From Nitriliruptor sp040882075 (lineage in GTDB: Bacteria > Actinomycetota > Nitriliruptoria > Nitriliruptorales > Nitriliruptoraceae), in contig NZ_JBBEBZ010000049.1 in the NCBI RefSeq assembly GCF_040882075.1, forward strand, positions 1 through 36,390: 36,390 nucleotides of DNA. The letters are read 5' to 3'. Of the stretch, positions 8,352 to 16,984 are shown in pieces. The notes beneath the pieces are model-generated. The model made no database searches, was not told where the DNA came from, and was given only the letters and a program-made list of their open reading frames with translations. Both the position numbers and the translations under genes were made by a program. The number at the start of each line of letters is the position of its first letter. Position 1 is the stretch's first letter.

Positions 8352-9314
8352 TCAGCCGACCGCGACGCCGTTCGCGGTGATCCGGAACTCGCACCCGAGG
8401 GTCCGGGCGGCGCGGCGGCACATGATCATCCGGTCGAGGAAGATCTCGAAGTACTCGAGGACCGTGGAGCGATCGGTGTCGAGCTCGAGCTCGAGGGTGA
8501 TGGTCGCCGCGTCGCTGTCGACCCGCAGGAAGCTGTGGGTCACCGCGTCGTTGACGCGGTCGTGGATGTCGGCGGCCGTGTCGGCACCCTTGCGGACACG
8601 CGAACGGTGCACATCGGCCTTGTCGGCCAGGATCACGGCGGCACCGATCGGTCCGACCGACGATCCGTACTGCTCCTCGTGGTTGCCGACCGCGGACAGG
8701 ACCACCCCGATCCGGTACGGGTCGACCTCGAGCCGGCGGAGCGCGTCGTAGGCGACCCACGCCGACGACAGACCGTGGTTCATCCGCGAGACCACGTTGC
8801 CGATGTCGTGCATGTAGCCCGAGACCGCGGCGAGCTCACACAGGTCGTCGTCGGCGCCGAGGTGGTGCAGGACGTTGTGGGCGATGCGGCCGACCAGGTT
8901 CGCGTGCCGGAACCCGTGCTCGGTGAAGCCCTGCGCGGCCAGGAACTGGTCCGACAGCTTCAGGAACGCCGACACGACCTCGTCGCTCTGCAGCGCGTGG
9001 AGGATGTCGGGGGACCCGTCCCCGGCCCGCCGCGTCGTGTCGAGCGCGACCTCCCGAGCCTCAACGAGGACGTCCGCCGCGTTGATGCCACGGACGATGG
9101 CGGCCTCCGCCGAGCCGGTGATGGCGCTGAGCGGGTCGGCCAGCTGGTCGGCCTCATCGGCGCGGCCGCGCATGGCAGCGAGGTCCGCGGGCGAGCGCGG
9201 GTCATCCTCGTTGCGCGCCGCTGCGGCGTCGTCGACCGACGACGAGGTGTCCCGGTCCCGCTCGGCCGCGGCCGGGTCGGAACGTTCGAGGTCCTCGTCG
9301 CCGGGTGCGGTCAC
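8352..9314 (-). CDS. HD-domain metal-dependent phosphohydrolase
   Basis: The 320-residue protein has the HD-superfamily metal ligands in order: a His in EHGFRHANLVGR, HD in YMHDIGN, His in MNHGLSSAWVAY, His in VGNHEEQYG, and a late Asp in LADKADVHRSRVR. Such proteins hydrolyse phosphate esters or cyclic nucleotides; the substrate cannot be read from the sequence. The first 60 or so residues are acidic and low in complexity, and the last 70 form an ACT-like or small alpha/beta tail. Its GTG start overlaps the yajC stop as GTGA, so it is translationally coupled to yajC. It occupies the place where secD and secF would follow yajC. A nucleotide-signalling role beside relA is only a guess. Confidence 0.82.
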   Translation of the reverse strand: MTAPGDEDLERSDPAAAERDRDTSSSVDDAAAARNEDDPRSPADLAAMRGRADEADQLADPLSAITGSAEAAIVRGINAADVLVEAREVALDTTRRAGDGSPDILHALQSDEVVSAFLKLSDQFLAAQGFTEHGFRHANLVGRIAHNVLHHLGADDDLCELAAVSGYMHDIGNVVSRMNHGLSSAWVAYDALRRLEVDPYRIGVVLSAVGNHEEQYGSSVGPIGAAVILADKADVHRSRVRKGADTAADIHDRVNDAVTHSFLRVDSDAATITLELELDTDRSTVLEYFEIFLDRMIMCRRAARTLGCEFRITANGVAVG

Positions 9315-9610
9315 GCGGTGGTCTCGTCGTCGACGACCGCGACCTCCTCACGGACGACGCGGGCGAGCGACGTGCGCTCGACGCGCAGCACGACGCCCTT
9401 GTCGCCGGTGACGTCGAGGTCCATCCAGGTGTCGGACAGATCGATCACCTCGCCGTGGAGGCCACCGACGGTGACCACGTCGTCGCCGACGCCCAGGGAG
9501 CCGACCATGGCCTGGTGCTGCTTCTGCCGCTTCTGCTGGGGGCGGATGAGCACCATGTAGAGGACCACGAGGAAGATGAGCGGGAGCGCGAGCGAGCCGA
9601 CGTTGTCCAC
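9311..9610 (-). CDS. yajC: Preprotein translocase accessory subunit YajC
   Basis: YajC is a small inner-membrane protein that associates with SecDF and SecYEG. The chosen GTG start (9610) follows GAAAGG by nine bases and gives 99 residues. A TTG at 9649 would add 13 unconvincing residues. The protein begins with one membrane helix (LALPLIFLVVLYMVLIRP), followed by the hallmark PQQKRQKQHQAMVGSLGVGD and VTVGGLHGEV. The acidic C-terminal tail is usual. A TAGGGT hexamer at 9649-9654 could be the -10 box. secD and secF do not follow; the next gene is the HD phosphohydrolase, overlapping by four bases. Confidence 0.9.
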   Translation of the reverse strand: MDNVGSLALPLIFLVVLYMVLIRPQQKRQKQHQAMVGSLGVGDDVVTVGGLHGEVIDLSDTWMDLDVTGDKGVVLRVERTSLARVVREEVAVVDDETTA

Positions 9611-9701
9611 GTCGAACGACCTTTCGGTACGGGGCTGTTTGGCCTCCAACCCTACCCGTGTGAGCGGAGGCGGCCGGCCGCGCCTCGGACCGGGTCAGCG
9701 G

Positions 9702-10748
9702 TCAGACGGGGTCGGCATCCTCGAGCGGCAGCGCCCACGCTCCGGGTCCCGGCAGCGTGAGGCCGAGGTGGGCGTAGCTGCCCGGCGTGGCGGTGCGGCC
9801 CCGCGGGGTGCGCTGGATCAGCCCGCTACGGAGCAGGAAGGGCTCGACCGCCGTCTCGACGGTCTCCGGTTCCTCACCCACGCTGATCGCCAGCGTCGCC
9901 AACCCGACCGGTCCCCCACCGAAGTTGCCGCAGAGGGCCTCGAGCACCCGCCGGTCGAGTCGGTCGAGGCCGAGCTCATCGACGTCGAAGACGGCCAGCG
10001 CTGCGCGGGCGACGGTCCGGTCGACGCGTCCCTCCCCCTCGACCTCGGCGAAGTCGCGCACGCGCCGCAGCAGCCGGTTGGCGATGCGTGGGGTGCCGCG
10101 GGACCGGTGGGCGATCTCGGCGCCACCCTCGGCATCGATGTCGACACCGAGGAGGTCCGCGGACCGGCGCACGATGCGTTCGAGCTCGGGCGGGTCGTAG
10201 TGCTCGAGCTGGGCCGAGAACCCGAACCGGTCACGCAGCGGGGAGGACAGCAGCCCGGTCCGGGTGGTCGCCCCGACGAGCGTGAACGGTGGCAGGTCCA
10301 GCCGGATGGAACGCGCACCGGGGCCCTTGCCGACGACGATGTCGAGCTTCAGGTCCTCCATGGCCGGGTAGAGCACCTCCTCGACCTGGCGAGCGAGCCG
10401 GTGGATCTCGTCGACGAACAGCACGTCGCCGGGTTCGAGCCCGGTCAGGATCGCGGCGAGGTCGCCGGGGCGTTCGATGGCGGGCCCGGACGTGGTCCGC
10501 AGGTGCGCCCCGACCTCGGCGGCCACGATCGCGGCCAAGGTGGTCTTGCCGAGCCCCGGCGAGCCCGACAGCAGCACGTGATCGGCAGCCTGGCCGCGCT
10601 GCTTGGCGCCGAGCAGGACCAGCTCGAGCTGGCGCCGGACGCGGTCCTGACCGACGAACTCGGCCAGGGACTGCGGTCGCAGGGACGCTTCGACCCGGTC
10701 CTCCCCCGGGAGGACAGCGGGTTCCACCAGGTCGTCGCGCTCGGTCAC
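9702..10748 (-). CDS. ruvB: Holliday junction branch-migration ATPase RuvB
   Basis: RuvB is the AAA+ motor that drives branch migration of Holliday junctions loaded with RuvA. The 348 residues show RPQSLAEFVGQDRVRRQL, Walker A GSPGLGKTT at about 62-70, Walker B LFVDEIHRL, sensor 1 VGATTRTG with the downstream arginine-finger region LLSSPLRDRFG, and a C-terminal winged helix ending RTPRGRTATPGSYAHLG. The N-terminal extension of about 15 acidic residues is ordinary for actinobacteria. It starts with GTG overlapping the ruvA stop (GTGA) and is the last gene of ruvC-ruvA-ruvB. Confidence 0.97.
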   Translation of the reverse strand: MTERDDLVEPAVLPGEDRVEASLRPQSLAEFVGQDRVRRQLELVLLGAKQRGQAADHVLLSGSPGLGKTTLAAIVAAEVGAHLRTTSGPAIERPGDLAAILTGLEPGDVLFVDEIHRLARQVEEVLYPAMEDLKLDIVVGKGPGARSIRLDLPPFTLVGATTRTGLLSSPLRDRFGFSAQLEHYDPPELERIVRRSADLLGVDIDAEGGAEIAHRSRGTPRIANRLLRRVRDFAEVEGEGRVDRTVARAALAVFDVDELGLDRLDRRVLEALCGNFGGGPVGLATLAISVGEEPETVETAVEPFLLRSGLIQRTPRGRTATPGSYAHLGLTLPGPGAWALPLEDADPV

Positions 10749-11344
10749 GCCGCCCCCGTCCCGATGGTGCGCAGCGCCCGCCGCAGCAGGTCGGACACGT
10801 CGTCCCCGGTCCCGACCAGCGTGGCCAGCACCGGCTGGACCTCGGCCGAGGAGTACCCGAGCGCGAGCAGGCCGTCGCGGACCTCGGTCAACGCATCCGA
10901 CGCTTGGACCTCACCGGCGCCCGCCACCCCGACGAGGGGTGCACCGACGCCGCCGACCTTGTCCTTGAGCTCGAGCACGAGCCGTTCGGCACCCTTGCGA
11001 CCGACCCCCGGCACCTGCGTGAGGGTGTCGAGGTCGCCCGCCGCGATGGCCGTGCGCAGCACGTCCGGCCGGTGCGTCGACAGGTAGGCGAGGGCGAGCT
11101 TCGGACCGACGCCGGAGGCGGTCAGCAACAGCTCGAACAGCTGGATGGAGCCGCGCTCGGTGGCGCCGTAGAGGGTCATCGAGTCCTCGCGGACCTGCAG
11201 CGAGGTGTGCAGGACGATCTCCTGCCCGCGGGCGGGGACGCTGTCCGACGGCGCGACGTGGACGAGGTAGCCGACGCCGGCCACGTCGACGACGACGGAC
11301 CCGGCATCACGGGCGGCGACGGTGCCGCGCAGGTGGCTGATCAC
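10745..11344 (-). CDS. ruvA: Holliday junction DNA-binding protein RuvA
   Basis: RuvA binds four-way junctions as a tetramer and recruits RuvB. Starting at GTG 11344, eight bases after a perfect AGGAGG, gives 199 residues beginning MISHLRGTVAARDAGSVVVD. Domain I has the OB-fold segment GVGYLVHVA. Domain II has two helix-hairpin-helix motifs (LTASGVGPKLALAYLS and TQVPGVGRKGAERLVLEL). After a linker, the C-terminal RuvB-binding domain reads DGLLALGYSSAEVQPVL. Longer upstream frames are artefacts overlapping ruvC. Four-base overlaps at both ends indicate translational coupling. Confidence 0.97.
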   Translation of the reverse strand: MISHLRGTVAARDAGSVVVDVAGVGYLVHVAPSDSVPARGQEIVLHTSLQVREDSMTLYGATERGSIQLFELLLTASGVGPKLALAYLSTHRPDVLRTAIAAGDLDTLTQVPGVGRKGAERLVLELKDKVGGVGAPLVGVAGAGEVQASDALTEVRDGLLALGYSSAEVQPVLATLVGTGDDVSDLLRRALRTIGTGAA

Positions 11345-11964
11345 GTTCCGGTCCTCCTGGCGCGGTCGGCGAGCACGGCTTCCCACCCACCTCGGCGGGC
11401 GCGATCCGCCGACGCGGCGGCCTCGACCAGCGCCGTCGCCGCGGGGGTCGCGGCGGTCAGCGCGCTGACGCGGGAGCGGGCGAGGTGGGTGAGCGCCACC
11501 GCGAGGGCGTCGGCGACGTCCGGGGGGCCGGGGATGGTGGCGACGCGGAGCTGGGCGGCGACCATGCGTCCGACGGCGCGCTTGTCGGCGGTCCCCGATC
11601 CGGTGACGGTCAGCTTGATCTCGTTGGGGCTGTAGGGGTGCACGGTCAGACCAGCGCGGGCGGCGGCGAGCAGCGCGACCCCTGCGGCCTGCCCGGTGGG
11701 CATCGCGGTCCGCACGTTGACCGAGAACAGCACGCGCTCGACGGCGACGGCGTCGGGTCGGTGCCGGTCGATCGCCGCAGCGACCGCGTCGTGCACCGCC
11801 AGCAGACGCTGCTCGTGCGGGAGACCCGGCGGCGTGCGCACGCAGATGGCGTCGACCAGGACCGGCCGTGAGGCCGGACCGGTGATGACCCCGATCCCGC
11901 AACGCGTCAGCCCGGGGTCGACCCCGAGCACGGTCGCCGGCGGCGACGGTGGGTTGGCGGACAC
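11341..11964 (-). CDS. ruvC: Crossover junction endodeoxyribonuclease RuvC
   Basis: RuvC resolves Holliday junctions by symmetric nicking. With the GTG start at 11964, preceded by AGGAG, the protein has 207 residues. Catalytic acids are visible: Asp16 in GVDPGLTRCG, Glu in VAVERVLFS, and the paired Asp residues in GPPDVADALAVAL. The TADKRAVGRMV and HPYSPNEIKLTVTG segments match the family. A GTG at 12000 would extend the protein by 12 residues but has no ribosome binding site. A C-terminal alanine-rich tail of about 45 residues extends past the usual 160-180-residue core. It is first in the ruvCAB operon. Confidence 0.96.
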   Translation of the reverse strand: MSANPPSPPATVLGVDPGLTRCGIGVITGPASRPVLVDAICVRTPPGLPHEQRLLAVHDAVAAAIDRHRPDAVAVERVLFSVNVRTAMPTGQAAGVALLAAARAGLTVHPYSPNEIKLTVTGSGTADKRAVGRMVAAQLRVATIPGPPDVADALAVALTHLARSRVSALTAATPAATALVEAAASADRARRGGWEAVLADRARRTGT

Positions 11965-12059
11965 GCGAGCTCCTGGTCGGAGGTGGTGCGGACCGAACAC
12001 GCGTTCGTCACGCTACCAGCCACCGACAGCGGGGCCGAGGACCCCGGACACGGTCGCGG

Positions 12060-12821
12060 TCAGGCGTCCTCGAGCTCGTCGATGAGCTCGTCGGGGATGT
12101 CGAAGTTGGCGTAGACGTCCTGGACGTCGTCGTTGTCGTCGAGGTCGTCGAGCAGCCGCAGGACCTTGCGGGCCTCCCCCACCTCGGCGATGGGCACCGT
12201 CGTGGCGGGGACCATCGTCGAACCGGACTCCTGCACCTTGAAACCGGCGCCCTCGAGCGCAGATCGCAGATCGGCGGCGTCGCTCGGGTCACACCAGGCG
12301 GTGTAGGTGTCGGGATCAGACTCGAGGTCCTCCATGCCGGCGTCGAGCCCGACCAGCATCACCTCGTCCTCGTCCACGCCGTCCTTGCCCAGCACCACGC
12401 GACCACGGCGGGTGAACTGGAAGGCGACCGACCCCGGCTCAGCGAGGCTGCCCCCGGCCTTGGTGAAGGCGCTCCGGACGTCCGCGGCGGTCCGGTTGCG
12501 GTTGTCGGTCAGCACGTCGACGAGCACCGCGATCCCCCCGGGCGCGTACCCCTCGTACTGGGCCGGTTCGTAGGCCGCCGCACCCTCGAGCTCGCCGGCG
12601 CCGCGCTTGCACGCGCGCTCGATCGTGTCCTTCGGGACCTCGGCGTCCTTGGCCTTCTGGACCGCCAGCGCGAGCGAGGGCGACGACTCGACGTCGGCCG
12701 TGCCCGCCCCGCGGGCCGCGACCTCGATCTGTCGGATCAGCTTGGCCCACTGCTTGCCGCGGCGGGCGTCCTTGGCCGCCTTCTTGTGCTTGATCGTGGA
12801 CCACTTGCTGTGGCCGGACAT
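12060..12821 (-). CDS. yebC: YebC/PmpR-family protein (probable transcription or translation factor)
   Basis: The ATG at 12821 gives 253 residues starting with the signature MSGHSKWSTIKHKKAAKDAR, preceded by GGGAG. It is the only clear ATG start in the minus-strand operons here. The family features follow: GKQWAKLIRQIEVAARGAG, the NRNRTAADVRSAFTKAGG segment, and an acidic C-terminal domain ending DVYANFDIPDELIDELEDA. Members have been described as DNA-binding regulators and, more recently, as factors that help ribosomes through proline-rich stretches. The position immediately upstream of ruvC is widely conserved. A TAGGCT box at 12874-12879 may be its -10. Confidence 0.95.
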   Translation of the reverse strand: MSGHSKWSTIKHKKAAKDARRGKQWAKLIRQIEVAARGAGTADVESSPSLALAVQKAKDAEVPKDTIERACKRGAGELEGAAAYEPAQYEGYAPGGIAVLVDVLTDNRNRTAADVRSAFTKAGGSLAEPGSVAFQFTRRGRVVLGKDGVDEDEVMLVGLDAGMEDLESDPDTYTAWCDPSDAADLRSALEGAGFKVQESGSTMVPATTVPIAEVGEARKVLRLLDDLDDNDDVQDVYANFDIPDELIDELEDA

Positions 12822-12893
12822 CGCAGGTCTCCCGGATCGGTGCTCGCGCCAGGCCGGGCGCACGGAAGCCGCGAGCCTACCGCCCGAAGGTTC

Positions 12894-14960
12894 TCAGCTG
12901 GCAGCGTCCGCGACGTAGTCGGCCCAGATGCTGGCCGGCACCGAGCCACCCGTGACGTTGTTGTAGTAGCGGCCGTCGATGCGGATGTCCTCCATCGGCC
13001 GCGGGGTCTCGAAGCCGACCCACGCGGAATGGGTGAGGTCACCCGCCGAGCCGACGAACCAGGCGTCCACCGAGCTGTTGGTCGTCCCGGTCTTGCCGAA
13101 CACGCCACCGCCGACGCGGTTGCCCACGGAGGGCGCGGTCCCGCTCGGCGACACCGGGCCGCGCAGGATCGCTCGCATCTGCGAGGCGGTGGACCCGTCG
13201 ACGATCCGCTCGCAGCGAGGTTCGTGCTGGTACAGCACCTGGCCATCGCGGTCGAGGACCCGCTCGATCACGTAGGGCTCGCACAGCACGCCGTCGTTCG
13301 CCCACGTCCCGTACCCGAGCACCATCCCGAGCGGGAAGATGTCCGCCGAACCGAGGGCGATGGAGCAGTCCACCGGGCCGAAGGTGTCGAGGGTCCCGCC
13401 GCGGAGCCCGTGCTGGATCGCGAGGTCGGCGATGCGTTCGACCCCGACGTCGCGGGCGAGCTTGATGAAGTAGGTGTTGACCGAACGCCGCATCGCTTCG
13501 GCGAGGTCGACCTCGCCCGCATCGCTGCCGCCGTAGTTCGAGGGCTCCCAGTCGTCGTCCTCGCCACCGCAACCGGGGATGAGCTCGCCCGACGGTGCGT
13601 CGTAGACCAGTGGCTCGTTCTCGTCGACCTCGCCGTCATCGTCGTCGCCATCGCCGTCGCTGTCCGGCCGCGGGTCCTCGACCGGGATCTGGTCGAACCC
13701 GTCCTCGAGCGCGGCGGCCGCGACGAACGGCTTGAACGCCGACCCCGGCTGGCGGCCGGACCCGCCACCCCACGGGACGGCGGGGTTGGTCGTGGTCAGC
13801 GTGCAGGGCTCCTCCTGGTCCGGGTCGCACTGGCCGTACTCCTGCGGGCCGAGCGCGAACGCGCGGACGGCACCGCTGGCGTGCTCGAGGCTGATGAGCG
13901 AGCTCATGGGATCGCTGGCCGGGTCGGTGAGCTGTTCGCGGATGGCGGTCTCGGCGGCGGCGGTCAGGCCACGGTCGAGGGTCGTCTCGATCCGCAGGCC
14001 GCCGGCGAACAACGCATCGATCCGATCGTCGACGCTCTCGCCCACCGCCTCCTGCAGGCCCGGTTGCAGCGCCGCGTTCGCGTCGTAGATCAGGCGCTTG
14101 ACCGTGTCGATCCAGAACGGCTCGCCGAAGTCGCGGTTGCGCAGGTTGAGCGCGATCTCGCCGGCCATCGCCGCGTCGGCCTGACCCCGAGTGATCCGGT
14201 CCTGGTCGAGCATCTGGCGGATCACGACGTCGCGGCGCTGACGGGCGACGTCGGGCGCGACGACCGCGTTCGTCGCCGCCGGTGCCTGGATCGTCCCGGC
14301 CAGGAGCGCCGCCTCGGCGACGTCGAGCTCGTCGAGCGGCTTGGAGAAGTAGTGGTCCGCAGCGGTCCCGAACCCGTAGACCCCCTCGCCGAGGTAGACG
14401 GCGTTGAGGTAGCCCCCGAGGATCTTCTCCTTCGAGTCCCGCTTCTCGAGCTCGACGGCGAGCAGCACCTCGTGGATCTTGCGCTCGATGGTCTGGTCCG
14501 GCGTGAGCAGCGTCATCTTCACGTACTGCTGGGTGATGGTCGAGGCGCCCTCGGCGATGCCGCCCGCCGCGAGGTTGCGGCCCGCGGCGCGGACCATCGA
14601 TCCGTGTTCGACACCGCTGTGGTCGAAGAAGCCGGAGTCCTCGGTGGCGAGCACCGCGTCGATCACGACCTGCGGGATCTGCTCGTAGGCGACGGGCTCG
14701 CGTCGGATCTCACCGGCGAGCTCGGCGATCCGCGCGCCATCGCGGTCGTGCACCGTGGACAGCTGCGCGGCGACCGGCAGCTCGTCGGGCAGCGGCGGCG
14801 CGTCGAGCAGGGTGGTCTCGACCGCTTCGACCGTCGAGGTCCCGACGAGCACGACCGGGACGAACGGCATGGCCAGCAGCGCGGCCGTCGCCACGATCAC
14901 GACCACCGCCGCGACGAGGCGGGCGAGGGCGTTGAGGAGCGCGGAGGAGGACACGCTCAC
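12894..14960 (-). CDS. Class A penicillin-binding protein (transglycosylase/transpeptidase)
   Basis: This bifunctional peptidoglycan synthase of 688 residues is anchored by one N-terminal membrane helix (about 9-39). The GT51 glycosyltransferase domain carries catalytic Glu107 in ATEDSGFFDHSGVEHGS, then GASTITQQYVKM and the LNAVYLGEGVYGFGTAA segment. The transpeptidase domain has nucleophile Ser407 in QPGSAFKPF (SxxK), SVN near 493 and KTGTT near 622. Between the SxxK and SxN motifs (432-449) is a very acidic run, PDSDGDGDDDDGEVDEN, which looks like an inserted metal-binding-type loop. No PASTA or other C-terminal repeats are present. The start is GTG. It stands alone between yebC and an amidohydrolase. 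Confidence 0.93.
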   Translation of the reverse strand: MSVSSSALLNALARLVAAVVVIVATAALLAMPFVPVVLVGTSTVEAVETTLLDAPPLPDELPVAAQLSTVHDRDGARIAELAGEIRREPVAYEQIPQVVIDAVLATEDSGFFDHSGVEHGSMVRAAGRNLAAGGIAEGASTITQQYVKMTLLTPDQTIERKIHEVLLAVELEKRDSKEKILGGYLNAVYLGEGVYGFGTAADHYFSKPLDELDVAEAALLAGTIQAPAATNAVVAPDVARQRRDVVIRQMLDQDRITRGQADAAMAGEIALNLRNRDFGEPFWIDTVKRLIYDANAALQPGLQEAVGESVDDRIDALFAGGLRIETTLDRGLTAAAETAIREQLTDPASDPMSSLISLEHASGAVRAFALGPQEYGQCDPDQEEPCTLTTTNPAVPWGGGSGRQPGSAFKPFVAAAALEDGFDQIPVEDPRPDSDGDGDDDDGEVDENEPLVYDAPSGELIPGCGGEDDDWEPSNYGGSDAGEVDLAEAMRRSVNTYFIKLARDVGVERIADLAIQHGLRGGTLDTFGPVDCSIALGSADIFPLGMVLGYGTWANDGVLCEPYVIERVLDRDGQVLYQHEPRCERIVDGSTASQMRAILRGPVSPSGTAPSVGNRVGGGVFGKTGTTNSSVDAWFVGSAGDLTHSAWVGFETPRPMEDIRIDGRYYNNVTGGSVPASIWADYVADAAS

Positions 14961-15024
14961 AGCATCGCGGGCCGCGCTCGACCGTGCGGGCCCCCGACGT
15001 GACCCTCCGTCCGTAGCGCTTCAA

Positions 15025-15068
15025 GGTCAGCGTGACCGGTCGGGTCAGCGTGACCGGTCGGGTCAGCG
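15025..15068. repeat. 18-bp tandem repeat at the end of the amidohydrolase gene
   Basis: GGTCAGCGTGACCGGTCG occurs twice in perfect tandem (15025-15042 and 15043-15060), with a third partial copy to 15068. The third copy includes the amidohydrolase stop codon. Each unit has internal dyads (GGTCA-GCG-TGACC and GACCGGTC) and could form small hairpins, so it may double as a terminator. Confidence 0.7.
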
Positions 15069-16865
15069 CGCCACGAGCGGTCGGTCGATCGGGCGACGCA
15101 GCTGACCCATGGCGACCTCACCCAGCCCGGCGCCCGGTGCATCGTCCTGCCAGGCGACGTGGCCACCGACCAGCACCGTGCGGACCGCACCTTCGTTGCG
15201 ACGCACGTAGCGCTGCAGGCCGGGGAAGCCCGCCATCGGTGCCTCGTGGATGGCTTCGAGCCGGTCATCGAGCTGGGTCGGGTCGACCACCACCAGGTCC
15301 GCGGGGCGACCCGGCGCGAGCGTCCCCCCGTCGACGCCGAGGTAGTCGGCGATCTCGGCGGTGAGCCGGTGCACGGCGCGACCCGTGCTCATGAACGGCT
15401 GACCCTCGAGCTCCGCGTCGCGGACCAGCTTCAGCATCCGCAGGCCGAAGTTGTAGAAGGCCATGTTGCGCAGGTGCGCGCCGGCGTCCGAGAAGCCGAT
15501 GAGCACGGCGGGGTGGTCGACCACCCACCGCAGCGCTGCCGTCCGGTCGTTGGCGATGACCGTGTACCACCGCAGCTTGTTGCCGTGCTCGGCCTGGAGG
15601 TCGAGGAAGCAGTCGATCGGGTCGTCGCCCCGTTCGCGGGCGATGTCGCCGAAGGTGCGTCCGACCACGTTCCGCTCGGGGCAGTCGATGATCCGCGACT
15701 CGTCGAGATCGCGGTGGTAGGCGCGACCGGGGAAGAACGCGCGCCACTGCTTGCGGAACGTGGCGCGGAACTCGGGGTCGCGGAGCAGGTCGGCGCGCTT
15801 CTGGCCGTCGATCTCGTGCAGCGCCGACGTCCCGGCGCCGAACTCCTCGATGACGGGCACCTCCATCCCGTCGACGAACATGTCGAACGGCGTCGGCAGG
15901 GACTGGAAGCGCAGGTCCGCGCCGAAGACCTCGTTGGCGAGCCGAGCGAGCGCGCCGGCGGTGTGCCGGATCGTGCGGTCGGCTTTCAGGTCGGCGAGCG
16001 AGATGATCATGGTCCGCAGCGGGGGTCGCCGGCCGATCGGCATCGACTCCCACAGGAACATCGCGACGTTGATCTTCGTGGACACGTCCGGCACGCCCTG
16101 CCACACCGCCCCGTAGCGGCGCAGGACCCGGTTGAGGAACCGGAACTCGTCCCAGTTCGCGAACACCGACGGGGTCGGGCGGCTGCGGAAGCGGTCCCCG
16201 TCCATCTTGTCCCACGGCAGGGTGTTGATGGACAGGCCGAGGTAGCCGGCTTCGAGCGCACCGCGCAGGAGCCGACCCATCCCGAGCAGCTCGTCGCGGG
16301 TGGGCTTGACGTGCTCTGACAGCGATCGTTCCAGCCCCATCGCGTGGGCACGGATCGTCGAGTGCCCGAGCATCGCGGTGACGTTCGGTCCGAGCGGCAA
16401 CGAGGCGAGGTGATCGAGGTACTCGGCCGGCGAGTCCCACGTCACGGCGCGTTCGAGGACCGGCAGCACGAGCTCGCGCGGGATCCCCTCGACGCGACAG
16501 AACATGTCGGCCATGTCGACCGGGTCACCGACGGCCATCGACAACCCACACGAACCGATCAGCGCGGTGGTGATGCCGTGACGCACCGATTCGTCGAGGC
16601 TCGGGGAGACCTCGAGTTCGGCGTCGTAGTGGGTGTGGAGGTCGACGAACCCGGGGGTGACCCAGCAGCCGCCGGCGTCGATCTCGGTGGCGCCGGCGAC
16701 GGTCGTGCCGGGGGCGACGATGCCCTCGACGACCCCGTCCCGGGTCACGACGTCGGCGAGGACGCCGTCCCCGCCCTGGCCATCGAAGACCGTGCCACCG
16801 CGGACGACCTGTGGTGTCGGTGTGCGCCGTTCGGCTCCGGCACGGGCGACGGTGGACGCGCTCAC
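15063..16865 (-). CDS. N-acyl-D-amino-acid deacylase-like amidohydrolase
   Basis: This 600-residue member of the amidohydrolase superfamily belongs to the D-aminoacylase/N-acyl-D-Asp/Glu deacylase group, which removes acyl groups from D-amino acids with zinc. Metal and catalytic elements visible are HTH in GFVDLHTHYDAE, the bridging Cys in LIGSCGLSM, His in MLGHSTIRAHAMG, and Asp in GFSDAGAHLRNMAFYNF. The beta sandwich is formed by both ends (VVRGGTVFDGQGGDG and TLAPGRPADLVVVDP). The GTG start at 16865 follows GAGGAG by five bases; an upstream start at 16916 is unsupported. Substrate specificity is unknown and it could instead be a dihydroorotase-like hydrolase. It is monocistronic, with an unusual palindrome-rich upstream region suggesting dedicated control. 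Confidence 0.85.
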   Translation of the reverse strand: MSASTVARAGAERRTPTPQVVRGGTVFDGQGGDGVLADVVTRDGVVEGIVAPGTTVAGATEIDAGGCWVTPGFVDLHTHYDAELEVSPSLDESVRHGITTALIGSCGLSMAVGDPVDMADMFCRVEGIPRELVLPVLERAVTWDSPAEYLDHLASLPLGPNVTAMLGHSTIRAHAMGLERSLSEHVKPTRDELLGMGRLLRGALEAGYLGLSINTLPWDKMDGDRFRSRPTPSVFANWDEFRFLNRVLRRYGAVWQGVPDVSTKINVAMFLWESMPIGRRPPLRTMIISLADLKADRTIRHTAGALARLANEVFGADLRFQSLPTPFDMFVDGMEVPVIEEFGAGTSALHEIDGQKRADLLRDPEFRATFRKQWRAFFPGRAYHRDLDESRIIDCPERNVVGRTFGDIARERGDDPIDCFLDLQAEHGNKLRWYTVIANDRTAALRWVVDHPAVLIGFSDAGAHLRNMAFYNFGLRMLKLVRDAELEGQPFMSTGRAVHRLTAEIADYLGVDGGTLAPGRPADLVVVDPTQLDDRLEAIHEAPMAGFPGLQRYVRRNEGAVRTVLVGGHVAWQDDAPGAGLGEVAMGQLRRPIDRPLVAR

Positions 16866-16914
16866 GATGGCTCCTCGGACGGTGCGACCTTCCCCCGGTC
16901 GCGGACCTGCGGAC

Positions 16915-16950
16915 ACCGTACCGAGAGCCCGGTGCCCACGGAACGTTCCG
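16915..16950 (-). promoter_or_regulatory. Candidate promoter and operator of the amidohydrolase gene
   Basis: On the minus strand, TACGGT (16915-16920) fits a TAnnnT -10 box about 50 bases upstream of the GTG start. A perfect 12-bp palindrome, CGGAACGTTCCG (16939-16950), sits where the -35 region would be, the position of a repressor operator. Confidence 0.42.
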
Positions 16951-16984
16951 GTCCGATGCGTTCCACTGCCCGGCCCCTCCTCAC

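Noticed and set aside
497..15002. Very long open frames antisense to aspS, relA and yebC/PBP (600 to over 1000 codons)
   Set aside because: They are the codon-bias shadows expected when GC-rich genes are read on the opposite strand. They are rich in Arg, Val, Asp and Gly with no domain, while the opposite strand encodes clear conserved proteins.
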